64,000 bases of DNA from Prorocentrum cordatum (GCA_963575745.1 CAUYUJ010000174.1:12501-76500), one strand, 5' to 3'; shown: positions 8,608-17,867, numbered from the stretch's first letter. Program-made: numbers and translations. The notes: generated from the sequence alone by a model not told the origin.

Positions 8608-10698
8608 TCAACATTCGGTAGCTGGCGCAAGCTCATGCCTACCTGTTAATGCACATTGATTCGTGTTTCGTAGATGTGTGCTCATGCTTTCACGACTGAC
8701 ATACTTGGTCAACGCATCCGCTGCATTCTCATGTGTCCCTACTTTCACAATACGAATCACTCCCTCCTTAACTTTCTGCTGTAACCACAATTGACACACC
8801 TCGATATGTCTTACTTTCCCCAAGCCTCGTCTGCTCGCAATGGCAATCGCAGCCGTGGCGTCGCTCTTCACTGTAATCTCAACTTCCAAGTTAAAGTCTC
8901 TTAATACTGCCTGAAGTCCTAAACCCACTGATCCTCCTTTCACAAGTCCATAATACTCTGCTTCACCTGACGATAATGCGATGACACTCTGAGTCGTGCT
9001 CCAAGATTTTATGAGATGTTTACCCCACATTACTACTCCTCCACTCGTAGACTTCCTCGTTCGCTTACATCCTGCGTAATCCGTGTCGGTCCAAATAGTT
9101 AATTCTTGGGGCTGCTCCTGATATTGATACACATAGCTGCTTCTGCTGTGGTACTTCAAATACTTTCCTAACTTGACTAAACCCTTCCAAGAACTCATCG
9201 TTGGCTTTGACATGGTCCTAGCGAGTTCCTTCACATAATACTGTATGTCAGACCTGTCCTGAGCTAAGTAGTTTGCTCTGGCCGTCAACGCTTGATATAT
9301 TTTAGTCATGTTGGGCGAAAGTTCTACCTCATCTCCCTCTTCAACTGGAATTCGCTCACCTGGCACTTCAGTCCTCACTTTTACTCCTTCTAGCTCAAGC
9401 TCTTTCACAATTATCTCTGCATGCCTTTGATCTGCCTCATACCTCAATCCTTCCTTCGTCCATTCCACAATCCTGTTCAGAATTCTGATCGCCTTCATGT
9501 CCTCCTTCCCTGGTCCAAGTCGTCCTCTCACCTTCACTTCAAACTCCTCCTTAATTTTATTTTCAAACCAGTCGAGATCATGATCACCTCCTAACAGCGT
9601 GAAATCATCTCCATGAACTGTTAACCATAACGCTCGACTCTCATGCTTGAACACGCATGGTGACGCAATTCCGCTCTTGAACCCAGCCTCGTTAGCAAAG
9701 TCCATGTAACAGTCTTCCCAGTTGCTCGCAGCGTCTCTGGTTCCGTACATTGATTTTAACAGTTTTCCGCACATGCCTGGTTCATAGTCTTCGTCTGGTA
9801 ACCTGATAAATATGTCTTTCTTTGCTGGAGCGTAAAAGTAAGTTCGTTTGATGTCAACGAATGCTAACTTTAATCCTTTCTCACGCTCACCGTTCGTGAA
9901 TCCAACTCCCTCGGTAACTGCCATTGAGAAAAGCAGTTTTTGTGCCTCCAGTGGAGGTGTAGCTGCGAATATGTTCTTTTCTTTGGAATTGTATTTAACC
10001 TGCTGGGCTACCAGCCTTGATCTGTGGTCTGGGCTTAACTCATCTCCTTTGTTGATGTCTATCCATCTGGTTCCGATGGGCGCCTTCCCCGTGATTTGCC
10101 AACGCACTTCCTCCCTCACTTTCTCGTAAACTTTGTGTTTTCTGAATTGTTCCATTTCTTCTTGACGTGCTTTTACAGTCAATTTAGGGTCGAGCTCGTT
10201 TCCTGTGACATCATCCCAAGCTTGAGTAATCTCTCCATTTTCTCTGTGGACAACGTTGATCGTGTTCATTGGGAGAGGGTTAACTGTACCAGTTCTTTCG
10301 CACGCCGCACATGTGCTAGGCGCCTTGAGCCATCCCTCATGCTCACATGCACAGCACTTCCACCTGTGTGGAGCAATTTCGCCGACAGCTTCATACGTAA
10401 AGGTGGTGGAAGTGTTAACTGGTCCCTTCTTAAACATTCTCCTTCTCTCTTTCCCTGTGATCTCGTTCACAGGCCTGTCCTCGATAATCTTCCCGGTGTC
10501 TATGTCAGCGGTAATTCTCCTAATGCATGAACTCCATTGCGGTCCACTTGGCCCCGGCAGCATTAATCTTTGTGTTCCATAATCTCTCCTCGTCCACGTT
10601 AACTGGTGCTTGTGCTTCCTATCTTCGTTCTCATGTTCACATGCCCAGTTAATCTCGCTTATCTGCGCCTCACTTTGTTGTTCTTCTTCGACTTCCAT
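8608..10698 (-). CDS. Copia reverse transcriptase and RNase H
   Basis: The ORF has 696 codons. A Cys pair cluster near residues 110-137 (CCACEHEG, CAACERTG) resembles a small zinc finger and precedes the RT domain. RT motifs include TRWIDINKGD, LAFVDIKRTYFYAP, SMYGTRDAASNW and the active-site box LTVHGDDFTLLGG, where HGDD replaces the usual YVDD of Copia. RNase H follows, with WTDTDYAGCKRTRKSTSGG, SSGEAEYYG, TVKSDATAA and a conserved His (RHIEV). It copies element RNA into DNA in cytoplasmic particles. In the sense strand the same frame is open upstream of the listed Met, and a G5 run at about 10,725 separates it from the preceding ORF, so the listed Met is probably not a true start. The YXDD variant matches other protist Copia lineages, so the enzyme is not judged dead on that ground. 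Confidence 0.93.
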   Translation of the reverse strand: MEVEEEQQSEAQISEINWACEHENEDRKHKHQLTWTRRDYGTQRLMLPGPSGPQWSSCIRRITADIDTGKIIEDRPVNEITGKERRRMFKKGPVNTSTTFTYEAVGEIAPHRWKCCACEHEGWLKAPSTCAACERTGTVNPLPMNTINVVHRENGEITQAWDDVTGNELDPKLTVKARQEEMEQFRKHKVYEKVREEVRWQITGKAPIGTRWIDINKGDELSPDHRSRLVAQQVKYNSKEKNIFAATPPLEAQKLLFSMAVTEGVGFTNGEREKGLKLAFVDIKRTYFYAPAKKDIFIRLPDEDYEPGMCGKLLKSMYGTRDAASNWEDCYMDFANEAGFKSGIASPCVFKHESRALWLTVHGDDFTLLGGDHDLDWFENKIKEEFEVKVRGRLGPGKEDMKAIRILNRIVEWTKEGLRYEADQRHAEIIVKELELEGVKVRTEVPGERIPVEEGDEVELSPNMTKIYQALTARANYLAQDRSDIQYYVKELARTMSKPTMSSWKGLVKLGKYLKYHSRSSYVYQYQEQPQELTIWTDTDYAGCKRTRKSTSGGVVMWGKHLIKSWSTTQSVIALSSGEAEYYGLVKGGSVGLGLQAVLRDFNLEVEITVKSDATAAIAIASRRGLGKVRHIEVCQLWLQQKVKEGVIRIVKVGTHENAADALTKYVSRESMSTHLRNTNQCALTGRHELAPATEC

Positions 10699-10717
10699 GT
10701 TCGCTACTTCTTCTTCT

Positions 10718-12583
10718 TTATGTACCCCCTTGACGACCGTCGATCTTCATTTGCTTTACAAGTCCTTTCAGTATCGCTCGACACAGTTTATCTGGGTAGA
10801 CCTCTGATCTGTGCGTCCTACCGCCACCAGTTAACTCCATGTGTCGATGTTGCCCTTTACATTTCCAGCTTAACTCATGGCCAATGGCTGAACTGTTTGT
10901 CATGAACTTGGTCGGTTTCTTAATGAACATCTCTTCGCCTTTGACCATCTGCTTTAAGTCGTAACAGCACAAATCTCCATCGTATACTTTGACATCCTTG
11001 TTTCTGAGTAACCGTTGCACCGTTGAAGTGCCCCAGCTGGTTGCTCCTGCAGGGTGCTCAAACAGAAAGTATAACCCATTTCGCCGTTGAATTTCGCAAA
11101 GCTCCATCGCAAACGTCAAATGCTTGATCCCGTAATCCAACATCTGTTTCACACGGTCGGCACCTAATCTTTTAAAGTTGAACGTTTGGAGTCTGCTGAA
11201 GGCTGCGCACATGGGGCTCACCACCAGTAACAGGGCTGCTTTGGATTTGACAATCTTTTTCGCTTTCGCACGCATGGCTGGCACATTAAAATCCCATGGG
11301 TTACCATGTTGGTCTCGCGTCGTTAAGTCCATTGCTAATCCCGGTATCAATCCCATTTTTTCTGCCATTCCAGTAACTCTCACCGGCGAATACGCATCGG
11401 TCACGTGCGCCTGAGTCTCGTGTTGGCATGCCCCATGGAGCCTGGTGGCTCTCCTTACTTCGTTTAATTGACGTACGATGTTCAATTCCCCACTTGTCAA
11501 CCATTCAACCAGTTCAGAGTCAAATCCCATCATGTTGAGCCCCAATCTGATGTCGTTTACTTCTGACATTTCTTCATCTTGTTCCATATCAAGTTGACGA
11601 TGCTGAGTTGCCTGTTGATCTTCTTCGTCGTGGTCGCCCTCTGCTTTTCGTTTAATGGGTTTACTCGGGGAATCTTTCATTTCTTCATCTTCCACTTCGA
11701 ACTCGGTCCATCCGGTCCAGTAACCGTTAAAGGGGTTTCCCATAGCCCATGTTTGATCGTCTCCATCTTCACCATACCAAGCACCTTCGTGCTCATGTAT
11801 CTTGCCGCCGTCAATCATGATCGCGTGGGTATATCTTTTAGGCTTAAGTTTGTCCCAATCTACTGGGCACCCACCATTGGTGGGGAAGGCTAACTCTTTC
11901 CTCGGTCGTCGGTGCTGGCATATAACTTTGTTTCCCTTTATTACCCACTCGTCCTTAGGTTCCTCAACTTTGGCGCTCGGCGGAGGTGGTACATTGATCC
12001 TCAGTTTCTTCGCTTGACTTTCTGATTCTTGTTCGCGATTTTCTGGTGCACGACTTTTACTCTCAAGCCTTAACTGCGCAGACGCTAGCCTTGCCTGGAT
12101 GCTCGGGCTCTCTTGTTTCTTTAACCATTCAATAACTCGAGCCCTGCAATCAGCGTTATGCGGCTTGTGTTCTTTGTCTCCTCTCACGAGGCATTTACAT
12201 CCGTAACACCCTGGTGTCGGTCCCATTTTCAAGTATTCGTGCTTTTTAACTGCAATCCCTCGTGCAATGAGCGGCTTCGTCTCAGGCGCAGTTAAATCTT
12301 GCTCTGGTAGATCCATGGGTACCATGATCCTAGACTGTAATTCCATTCCCGCTGTGCTCGGGTCAGGCTGCCAAGGTAACCCCTTTATTTCGGTGATCTC
12401 GGCAATATTCCATCTTTCCGCATCACTTCCTTTTCTTTTAAACTCGTGCGCCTTGATTGCACCATTGGGCGCCCCAATAATTAGCTCTTCACTTTTCTCG
12501 TGCCTAGAAACACTCCACTTTCCCATCTCATTGCGAGCTTCTCGCGGCCTTTGTGCGCAGGTGTCTTCAAATACATGACACAC
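10718..12583 (-). CDS. Copia middle segment with a methyltransferase-like signature
   Basis: The 621-codon frame is the continuation of integrase after a frame change near 12,490: its residues 31-50 carry the SEELIIGAPNGAIKAHEFKR block that normally follows the integrase core in Copia. The central part is acidic and low in complexity. Residues about 380-580 form a compact domain with GLAMDLTTRDQHGNPWDF, LLVVSPMCAAFSRLQ and LYFLFEHPAGATSW. The SPxCxxFS box resembles motif IV (catalytic PCQxFS) of C5-cytosine methyltransferases, and FEHP sits where motif VI (ENV) would be. No clear glycine-rich SAM motif I was seen, so activity is doubtful. The assignment is an inference from motif shape. The frame ends at a G5 run 20 bp before the RT ORF. 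Confidence 0.65.
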   Translation of the reverse strand: MCHVFEDTCAQRPREARNEMGKWSVSRHEKSEELIIGAPNGAIKAHEFKRKGSDAERWNIAEITEIKGLPWQPDPSTAGMELQSRIMVPMDLPEQDLTAPETKPLIARGIAVKKHEYLKMGPTPGCYGCKCLVRGDKEHKPHNADCRARVIEWLKKQESPSIQARLASAQLRLESKSRAPENREQESESQAKKLRINVPPPPSAKVEEPKDEWVIKGNKVICQHRRPRKELAFPTNGGCPVDWDKLKPKRYTHAIMIDGGKIHEHEGAWYGEDGDDQTWAMGNPFNGYWTGWTEFEVEDEEMKDSPSKPIKRKAEGDHDEEDQQATQHRQLDMEQDEEMSEVNDIRLGLNMMGFDSELVEWLTSGELNIVRQLNEVRRATRLHGACQHETQAHVTDAYSPVRVTGMAEKMGLIPGLAMDLTTRDQHGNPWDFNVPAMRAKAKKIVKSKAALLLVVSPMCAAFSRLQTFNFKRLGADRVKQMLDYGIKHLTFAMELCEIQRRNGLYFLFEHPAGATSWGTSTVQRLLRNKDVKVYDGDLCCYDLKQMVKGEEMFIKKPTKFMTNSSAIGHELSWKCKGQHRHMELTGGGRTHRSEVYPDKLCRAILKGLVKQMKIDGRQGGT

Positions 12584-13323
12584 TCACCAAACTCAGGAAT
12601 TTGCTTGTTAAACTTTCGCCCCCTGCACCTCTCATGGGCCGTCTTCCCATCCGTGTCTATTGTGAACTTGTTAATCAAAGAGGACGCGCAGCTCACCAGC
12701 CAAGGTATTATCTGATGGCTTTCACCAAACTCAGTCTTATAATTGGCATCTAAGGCGCTCTTTAACGTTCTGACCTGACCCTGCACTGTCCTAACGGCTC
12801 TCTCAATTTCGCCATTGGCCTTTGAGTCGCCGACTGGGCTAACTTCAACTCCCATGTCAAGATCACACGAAGCTTTAATCCTATTAGCCAGTGCTGTGAT
12901 TGCCGCTTCCCCATCACTTTTGAGTATCACCTTCTTGTATCCGGTAAAACTTATCATGTCACATCCTACTTTTACCGAGTACGAGTCCACTCCCTTTTTC
13001 ATCAACACTCTGCTCCAAGTTAATTTGGTCTCTCTGCAATGCATGGCCAAAATTGGATTGCCATTGCTGGTGCTTTCACCTTCATCCTTTCTTCCTTTAA
13101 GCCACATGTAGTCCATTGAAATCACTGGCACGTTTCCGTTCCCCTCTCTTTTGCGTCTACGGTGATTGCGTCTGCGCGCTTTCCCTCTAACGCAATGTGG
13201 GCGCCAGCTTCGGTAAGGCAAATGCGTCGTGTTATGCGCTTCAACTTCCTCCTTTGAGGGCCTCATGTCACAGTAAACTTTCTTTGGTAACTCCGCTTCA
13301 TCACCCGCAAATACATCTTCCAC
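12481..13323 (-). CDS. Copia integrase
   Basis: The core has the D,D,E triad: VISMDYMWLKG, then VILKSDGEAAITAL, then SKANGEIERAVRTVQGQ. An amino-terminal H-H-x-x-C stretch (HNTTHLPYRSWRPHC) is the degenerate zinc-binding module common in Copia integrases. The start listed is a GTG; the same frame is open further upstream to about 13,440 and overlaps the end of the gag ORF in a different frame, so the protein is probably made as part of the polyprotein after a frame change. The frame ends just after GVFLGTRK at an A4 run, and the sequence continues in the next frame. Integrase inserts the cDNA; the insertion site here is a TCC microsatellite. Confidence 0.93.
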   Translation of the reverse strand: MEDVFAGDEAELPKKVYCDMRPSKEEVEAHNTTHLPYRSWRPHCVRGKARRRNHRRRKREGNGNVPVISMDYMWLKGRKDEGESTSNGNPILAMHCRETKLTWSRVLMKKGVDSYSVKVGCDMISFTGYKKVILKSDGEAAITALANRIKASCDLDMGVEVSPVGDSKANGEIERAVRTVQGQVRTLKSALDANYKTEFGESHQIIPWLVSCASSLINKFTIDTDGKTAHERCRGRKFNKQIPEFGECVMYLKTPAHKGREKLAMRWESGVFLGTRKVKS

Positions 13324-13424
13324 ATCACTTAACTCACTATCGTTGCCCCCACTTTCACTTCCTTCGTCTCCTTCGGTATTAAAGACGTTTAAGTTTTCGC
13401 TTGGTCTTACGGGTGATGGGGGGC

Positions 13425-16034
13425 TTAGTAGAACAGATCCGCCTCCAGGGTTCCCGGCCGCGGAAAACCCTCAGTAACGTTCACTTCGCTCCTGGGATTG
13501 ACGGCCTCCGCTGGTCCCTTCGGTACTGTGATGTTGAACTGGAATGTGCCATTCTTCTCATGAATGGTTGTGAACTTACCGGTCGCCTTGTTCATGATGT
13601 GGCTCAGGGATCTCCCGTTAGAACCCTTGTCGAACACCACTCTATTTCCAGCGTTTACCATCTCTCTGACAGATCCTAGGACTTTGTTGACCTCTGCTAC
13701 CTGAATCGGCATACTGACGGCGCTCCCATGCTCATTTTTACCTGTGATCACTCGTTGACCATAATTCTTTATCGTGGTTCCATTTGCTGCACTGTAGTGT
13801 CGTCCCTGCTTTGACGCGCCCGTATGCTTAATAGGGAAATGAGTGCCAACTTTGGGGGGCCCCACTGTGTTGTATGCGCCGGAGTCCACGGTAACCACGA
13901 TCGTCTCATGCGTTGCACTTGGCGGTGGCACCGCGTTAATCTCTGGATCACAGCCCCGCATCTCAATTAGCCCAATTTCCTTGCACTTCTCCAGCCAACT
14001 TTTTTCCTGCCTCACGCTTTTACTTATTCTCTGGTCCCATTGACTAGTATGATTACAGTCCCCGTTACGCTGGTGTTCCTGATAAATTCTTTTCAAATTC
14101 ACCGCGTTGTTACGTGCCGTTTTCTTTCTGGCGTAATAGGGCAGGTCCCATTTCTCGTTAACCTCCTCGATTGCAGGCTGGTCTAGCGGCACGTTCATTG
14201 CTTCCTTCATCTCAACGCTGAGAACATGCTGTGGTTGGCCGAACGAGGTGGTTTGTTCAATCTCAGTGTTCACTGCAGGTTTCTCTTGCTCAACTTCGTT
14301 GGCGGTCTTCTTAGGGCCCGGACAGTTAATGGCGATATGCCCTTTTCCGCCACACTTGTAACACTCACGCTCGCTGTGCGGGGTGAACTTCCCTTGGCCT
14401 CCGTAGCTTCCTCCCCACGAGCTACTTCCTTTACCTCCCTGTTTGCCTCCGATCTTACCTTTCACATAGGATCCGTAAGTGGCTCGGTAACCTTTGCCTT
14501 TTCCGCCCTTGCCACCTTTACCTCCTTTGGTGAACTGTTTAGGTCTTGTGCAGTTTCTGGCTAAATGGCCCATGCCTCCACAATTGTAACACCTGGGGCC
14601 CGCTCCTTTACCTTTGCCTTTGTTTACGGCGTCAATTTCTTCATATTCTCCACCGTCGCTCTCATTGGCCCAGGACCCGTAATTCCACGATCCGTCTTCT
14701 GACCACCAGTTTCCATCTTCGTCAACCCATCCTGTTTGGTCCCAAACATTTTCGGACCCTTGACTCATCTCGTTGATATTCCCAATGTCCATTGCATCCT
14801 TATTTTTCGTATCTGAGTCAAGTTTCTTTTTACGCGCCCAGTCTTCGCACTTTGAGTACAATTTCTGAAATGAGTCAATGTTAAGCGCGTCAGGCGTTCG
14901 CCAACATGCCTGCTGCCATTCGTCGAACCAGTCATTCGCGTGCACCATTATGGCCCTGAGCGCGGTGACTTTAAAAGGAAGAGGCAGCGAGTAATCTTTA
15001 CCATATTTCTCAAGATTTTCTGCCAATGCGCTCCATTCCTCAAGTCGGGTAACGGTGTCAGTGATCTTCTTGGGCGGCTCAGGATTCATGGCATGCGTCA
15101 TTTTTGATGATAAGGTCGCTCCGGTTACCGCCGAGTACCATTTGTAAACCTTTTGCCAAGCCATGATTCCATCTCCATCCATCAGTCCCTTTAATTTTCC
15201 TCTGGCCTCCGCACCTTCAAGTTTCTCGTTCAGAATGTACCATAAGTCTTCCTCCATCTGAGTTTTGTCTCCCTCGGTGAACTCATATTCGCCTTTGTTG
15301 TCGTCCTCGGCCTGTTTGGCTTGATTCGCCTTCAGGTACTCACTTGCAGTTAATCGGCCGTTCATTATGCGTATGATGTCGTCATCGTCCTCCTCTGGTA
15401 CGACTCCGTCAAGCGTCTCCAGCTTCTTGTTTAGCATTTTCAGTGCCGGTCGGTAACTCGGCTTCACTTGGGCTAGTGCGTTCAAGAACTTGTCGTTCCA
15501 GTCTCTGAACTTTGCTCTTTCCCCACTGAAGTTCTTTAGCGCCTGTAATGCTTTATATTCGCTTATCGGTTTACTGCTCCCGTGCTTGCTTCCGCTTCCT
15601 CCTTTAATCGCTTCCGAGATCTGACCAAACCTTTCGATCAACTTTTCTTGTACTTCACTGTTGGTCTCCAACTCGGTGACTCTTTCCACCAATCTGCGAG
15701 CATCCCTTTCGAGTGCAGCGTTTCTCTTTGTGATCGCTAACAGCATGCTGTTGGTCTTGTGGGCACTCTGTAACATTTGGAACGCTTCGGCATTCGATAC
15801 CTCCCTTCGATCCTGTGTTACTCGCTCGTTAATGAACGTTGCGAGTCCGAAATGGTTCGCGAGTAGCGCCGTCTGAACGTAACTGAAGTCTCCGCTCATG
15901 TATGCTTGCTCGCACAGATCGTTGAAGCGATTCGGGTCCATGTTGACCCATGCATCTCTGTCTGCCGGCACATTGAGATTAACTGGCGGGTCGCCCTGCC
16001 CAGGTCTGGCCGCAGCTGCCGCTGCCGCTGCCAT
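13425..16034 (-). CDS. Copia Gag with two zinc knuckles and aspartic protease
   Basis: The ORF has 869 codons and starts at GCCATGG only 21 nt after the 5' LTR. An alanine run opens the protein. Residues about 60-150 are helical with coiled-coil character, and the Gag domain includes LKNFSGERAKFRDWNDKFL. Two CCHC zinc knuckles follow, CYNCGGMGHLARNC near residue 480 and CYKCGGKGHIAINC near residue 555, joined by a Gly/Lys-rich linker (KGGKGGKGGKGKG). The aspartic protease box VVTVDSGAYNTVGP is near residue 710. Gag packages element RNA and the protease processes the polyprotein. The ORF stops after LEADLFY while the integrase frame is already open. Confidence 0.93.
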   Translation of the reverse strand: MAAAAAAAARPGQGDPPVNLNVPADRDAWVNMDPNRFNDLCEQAYMSGDFSYVQTALLANHFGLATFINERVTQDRREVSNAEAFQMLQSAHKTNSMLLAITKRNAALERDARRLVERVTELETNSEVQEKLIERFGQISEAIKGGSGSKHGSSKPISEYKALQALKNFSGERAKFRDWNDKFLNALAQVKPSYRPALKMLNKKLETLDGVVPEEDDDDIIRIMNGRLTASEYLKANQAKQAEDDNKGEYEFTEGDKTQMEEDLWYILNEKLEGAEARGKLKGLMDGDGIMAWQKVYKWYSAVTGATLSSKMTHAMNPEPPKKITDTVTRLEEWSALAENLEKYGKDYSLPLPFKVTALRAIMVHANDWFDEWQQACWRTPDALNIDSFQKLYSKCEDWARKKKLDSDTKNKDAMDIGNINEMSQGSENVWDQTGWVDEDGNWWSEDGSWNYGSWANESDGGEYEEIDAVNKGKGKGAGPRCYNCGGMGHLARNCTRPKQFTKGGKGGKGGKGKGYRATYGSYVKGKIGGKQGGKGSSSWGGSYGGQGKFTPHSERECYKCGGKGHIAINCPGPKKTANEVEQEKPAVNTEIEQTTSFGQPQHVLSVEMKEAMNVPLDQPAIEEVNEKWDLPYYARKKTARNNAVNLKRIYQEHQRNGDCNHTSQWDQRISKSVRQEKSWLEKCKEIGLIEMRGCDPEINAVPPPSATHETIVVTVDSGAYNTVGPPKVGTHFPIKHTGASKQGRHYSAANGTTIKNYGQRVITGKNEHGSAVSMPIQVAEVNKVLGSVREMVNAGNRVVFDKGSNGRSLSHIMNKATGKFTTIHEKNGTFQFNITVPKGPAEAVNPRSEVNVTEGFPRPGTLEADLFY

Positions 16035-16039
16035 GGCAA

Positions 16040-16055
16040 CCGCGCTCCGCTACCA
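16040..16055 (-). promoter_or_regulatory. tRNA primer-binding site of the Copia element
   Basis: Directly after the 5' LTR the sense strand reads TGGTAGCGGAGCGCGG. TGG complements the CCA end of a tRNA. TGGTAGC(A/G)GAG complements the acceptor end of eukaryotic initiator tRNA-Met, the usual Copia primer. The tRNA assignment is inferred from animal-type initiator tRNA; no tRNA from this organism is in the window. Confidence 0.7.
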
Positions 16056-16230
16056 TGCAAAACCCCGAGGAGGGTTCTGCACGGGAGCCTGGCAACAATG
16101 ATAACGATAGGTCACCTTTATACTCCCGAACGGCAAAGCAGGTCTATGTAGCTTCGACCGTTAAACACTTGAGCCAAAGGCAGCAGGGTTACTATTCCTC
16201 CCCTGTCACACGCACGCTTGCATGTTAACA
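16056..16230 (-). repeat. 5' LTR of the Copia element
   Basis: This is a 175-bp copy of 5,487-5,661 with two differences. In the sense direction it begins TGTTAACATGC, carries the spliced-leader-like word 50-63 nt from its start, then GTATAAAGGTG, and ends GGTTTTGCA. It must hold the promoter, but no canonical signal beyond TATAAA was recognised. Confidence 0.95.
16168..16181 (-). promoter_or_regulatory. Spliced-leader-like word in the 5' LTR
   Basis: Sense GCCTTTGGCTCAAG, identical to the word in the other LTR. It matches the 3' end of the dinoflagellate spliced leader through TTTGGCTCAAG, then GCC after a 2-nt deletion. If it derives from a trans-spliced transcript, it marks a past RNA 5' end. 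Confidence 0.5.
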
Positions 16231-16318
16231 CCTCCTCCTCCTCCTCCTCCTCCTCCTCCTCCTCCTCCTCCTCCTCCTCCTCCTCCTCCTCCCATCTCCT
16301 CCTCCTCCTCCTCTTCCT
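16231..16318. repeat. (TCC)n tract
   Basis: TCC repeat directly abutting the 5' LTR, continuing the tract that ends at 5,486 on the other side of the element. Confidence 0.9.
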
Positions 16319-16589
16319 ACTCGATGCGTTCGTCTTTAAGCAGAGCCCTCCTCGAGTTACTTGTGGTAGAAGTACCTCCTTCCTGCTTCACCCCCAGACA
16401 TGTTGGTAGGGCGGGCTGGGCGCTTCTCCTGAGACTTATTCACCGCTTATGATCCTGTGAATGTTACAACAGCTTCACGGACCGAGATCGGGTCATTCTC
16501 AAAAATGTGGCTCTCGCCTTAGCGCCGCGCACGCTCGTATTAGAAAATGAACCAAACGCGACCCCGATCAGGGTTAAGCTTGCCATTCC

Positions 16590-16790
16590 ATGGGCGCAGT
16601 GCTTGGCATTGCTTAGCGATGCTTGAGATTGCTTGGCGTTGCCAGGCATTGCTTGGCACTGCTTGGCGTTGCTTGGCACTGCTTGGCATTGCTTGACATT
16701 GCTTGAAATTGCTTTGCATTGCTTGGCATTGCCTGGCATTGCTTCGCATTGCTTGGCATGCTTTCCATTTCTTGGCATTGCTAAGACTAC
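16590..16790. repeat. TTGCTTGGCA-type tandem repeat
   Basis: About 20 imperfect copies of a 10-11 bp unit around TTGCTTGGCA. Open frames across it are repeat translations (SNAKQCQAM-type on the minus strand). Confidence 0.85.
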
Positions 16791-16794
16791 GAAG

Positions 16795-17015
16795 CATCGG
16801 GGGCGGGGAACCCGAGTAACCCGGGGAATCCGAGGAACCTGAGGAACCATCAGAAACTAGGCAACGTATCAATAGGAAGCACCTGGGGCGGGAAACCCAA
16901 AGAACTCAGGGAACCCGAGGAACCTCCGGGAAACGGGCAACGTAGCAATAGGAGGCACCTGGGGCGGGGAACCCGAGGAACCCGAGGAACCTCCGAGCAA
17001 CGGGCAAAATAATAA
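16795..17015. repeat. About 75-bp unit repeated three times
   Basis: Three diverged copies contain GGGGCGGGGAACCCGAG and AACGGGCAACGTAGCAATAG. No coding content was seen. Confidence 0.7.
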
Positions 17016-17029
17016 TAGAAGTAACCAAC

Positions 17030-17867
17030 CCTTCATCAAGTAAGAAGTCCTTAGGCAAGCCTAGTTGGGACATTACAAAGGCTTCACGGATTGAGGGCGG
17101 GCCGTTTTCAAAATGTGGCTCTCGCCTTAGCGCCCCGCATTGTAAACATCTGCAAGAGTTTCACATATTTAGGGCGGTTCGTTTTCGAATTGTGGCTTTC
17201 GTCCAAGCGCCGCACACCCTCGTTTTTTTTTTGACTTGACAAGAGCTTCACGGATGGAGTGCCATTCCTGTTCAAAGTGCGGCTCTCGCCGTAGCGCCGC
17301 GCACAATCGTCCTAAACGCCTGCATGAATTTCATGGATGGAAAGCGGCTCGCTTTCAAGATGCGGTTATCGGCTAGGTACCGCGCGCATTCGCCTTAAAG
17401 GTCTGGTTTCAAAGCTGGAGGCCAGGCCGGCTTTTACAGGTGGTTCTCGCCCCAGCGCCGTGCAGTCTTTCGGCAACATGTCACGAGAGGTTCACAGATG
17501 GACGGCGGGTCGTTTTCAAAATGTGGCTCTTGCCCCAGCGCCGTGCACAGTCGTCTTCAAACTATCGCAACTGTTTCAAGGATTCGTAGGGGTAAAGTCC
17601 CAGACGCAACAGTAGTGTTGACTCGCGGTGCTAAAGTCCGAGGAGCGGTGTTCTGGCACGGTTTAGGGTTGTCAGGACGCAAGAGTCACGTCGACCCGCT
17701 GCGCTGAAGTCTCAAGAATGGGGTCTTGGCACGGCTGAGGTTGCTCATACGGTTGTCTTCCAATGGGGCACTTCCCGCAATGACGAACATCTTGTATGGG
17801 CCTATGAAGGGGAAACTTGGAGGAAGGGTGTACTGCAATTTCGTTGATGAATCTTGAGTTTACACTG
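17030..17867 (+). repeat. Composite repeat C, copy 1
   Basis: The first part has diverged tandem units of about 65-90 bp carrying GCTTCACGGAT, GTTTTCAAAATGTGGCTCTC and CGCCGCGCAC. From about 17,600 a second, about 70-bp unit carries GTTGACTCGCGGTG and TCTGGCACGGTTTAGGG. It ends with a shared block (GGAGGAAGGGTGTA, TCGTTGATGA, ACACTGG) directly before a TCC tract. The same order recurs at 18,885-19,638. Reverse-orientation copies lie at about 27,523-27,800 and 36,991-37,425. The order and the repeat tail suggest a mobile or amplified unit. Confidence 0.7.

Larger units (their letters stand above)
5487..16230 (-). mobile_element. Ty1/Copia LTR retrotransposon with an extra ORF
   Basis: The element is 10,744 bp on the minus strand. 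It has two 175-bp direct LTRs, each beginning TG and ending CA, that differ at only two positions, so the insertion is recent. Order in the sense direction: LTR, tRNA primer-binding site, gag-protease, integrase, methyltransferase-like segment, RT, RNase H, a downstream ORF, polypurine tract, LTR. Integrase before RT defines the Copia order. At about 10.7 kb it is longer than a typical 5-6 kb Copia; the surplus is the methyltransferase-like segment and the downstream ORF. Reading-frame changes near 13,440, 12,490 and 10,725 split pol. Flanks are TCC repeat, and the five bases next to each LTR (CCTTC and CCTCC) agree at four of five positions, so a target duplication cannot be separated from the repeat. 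Confidence 0.95.
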
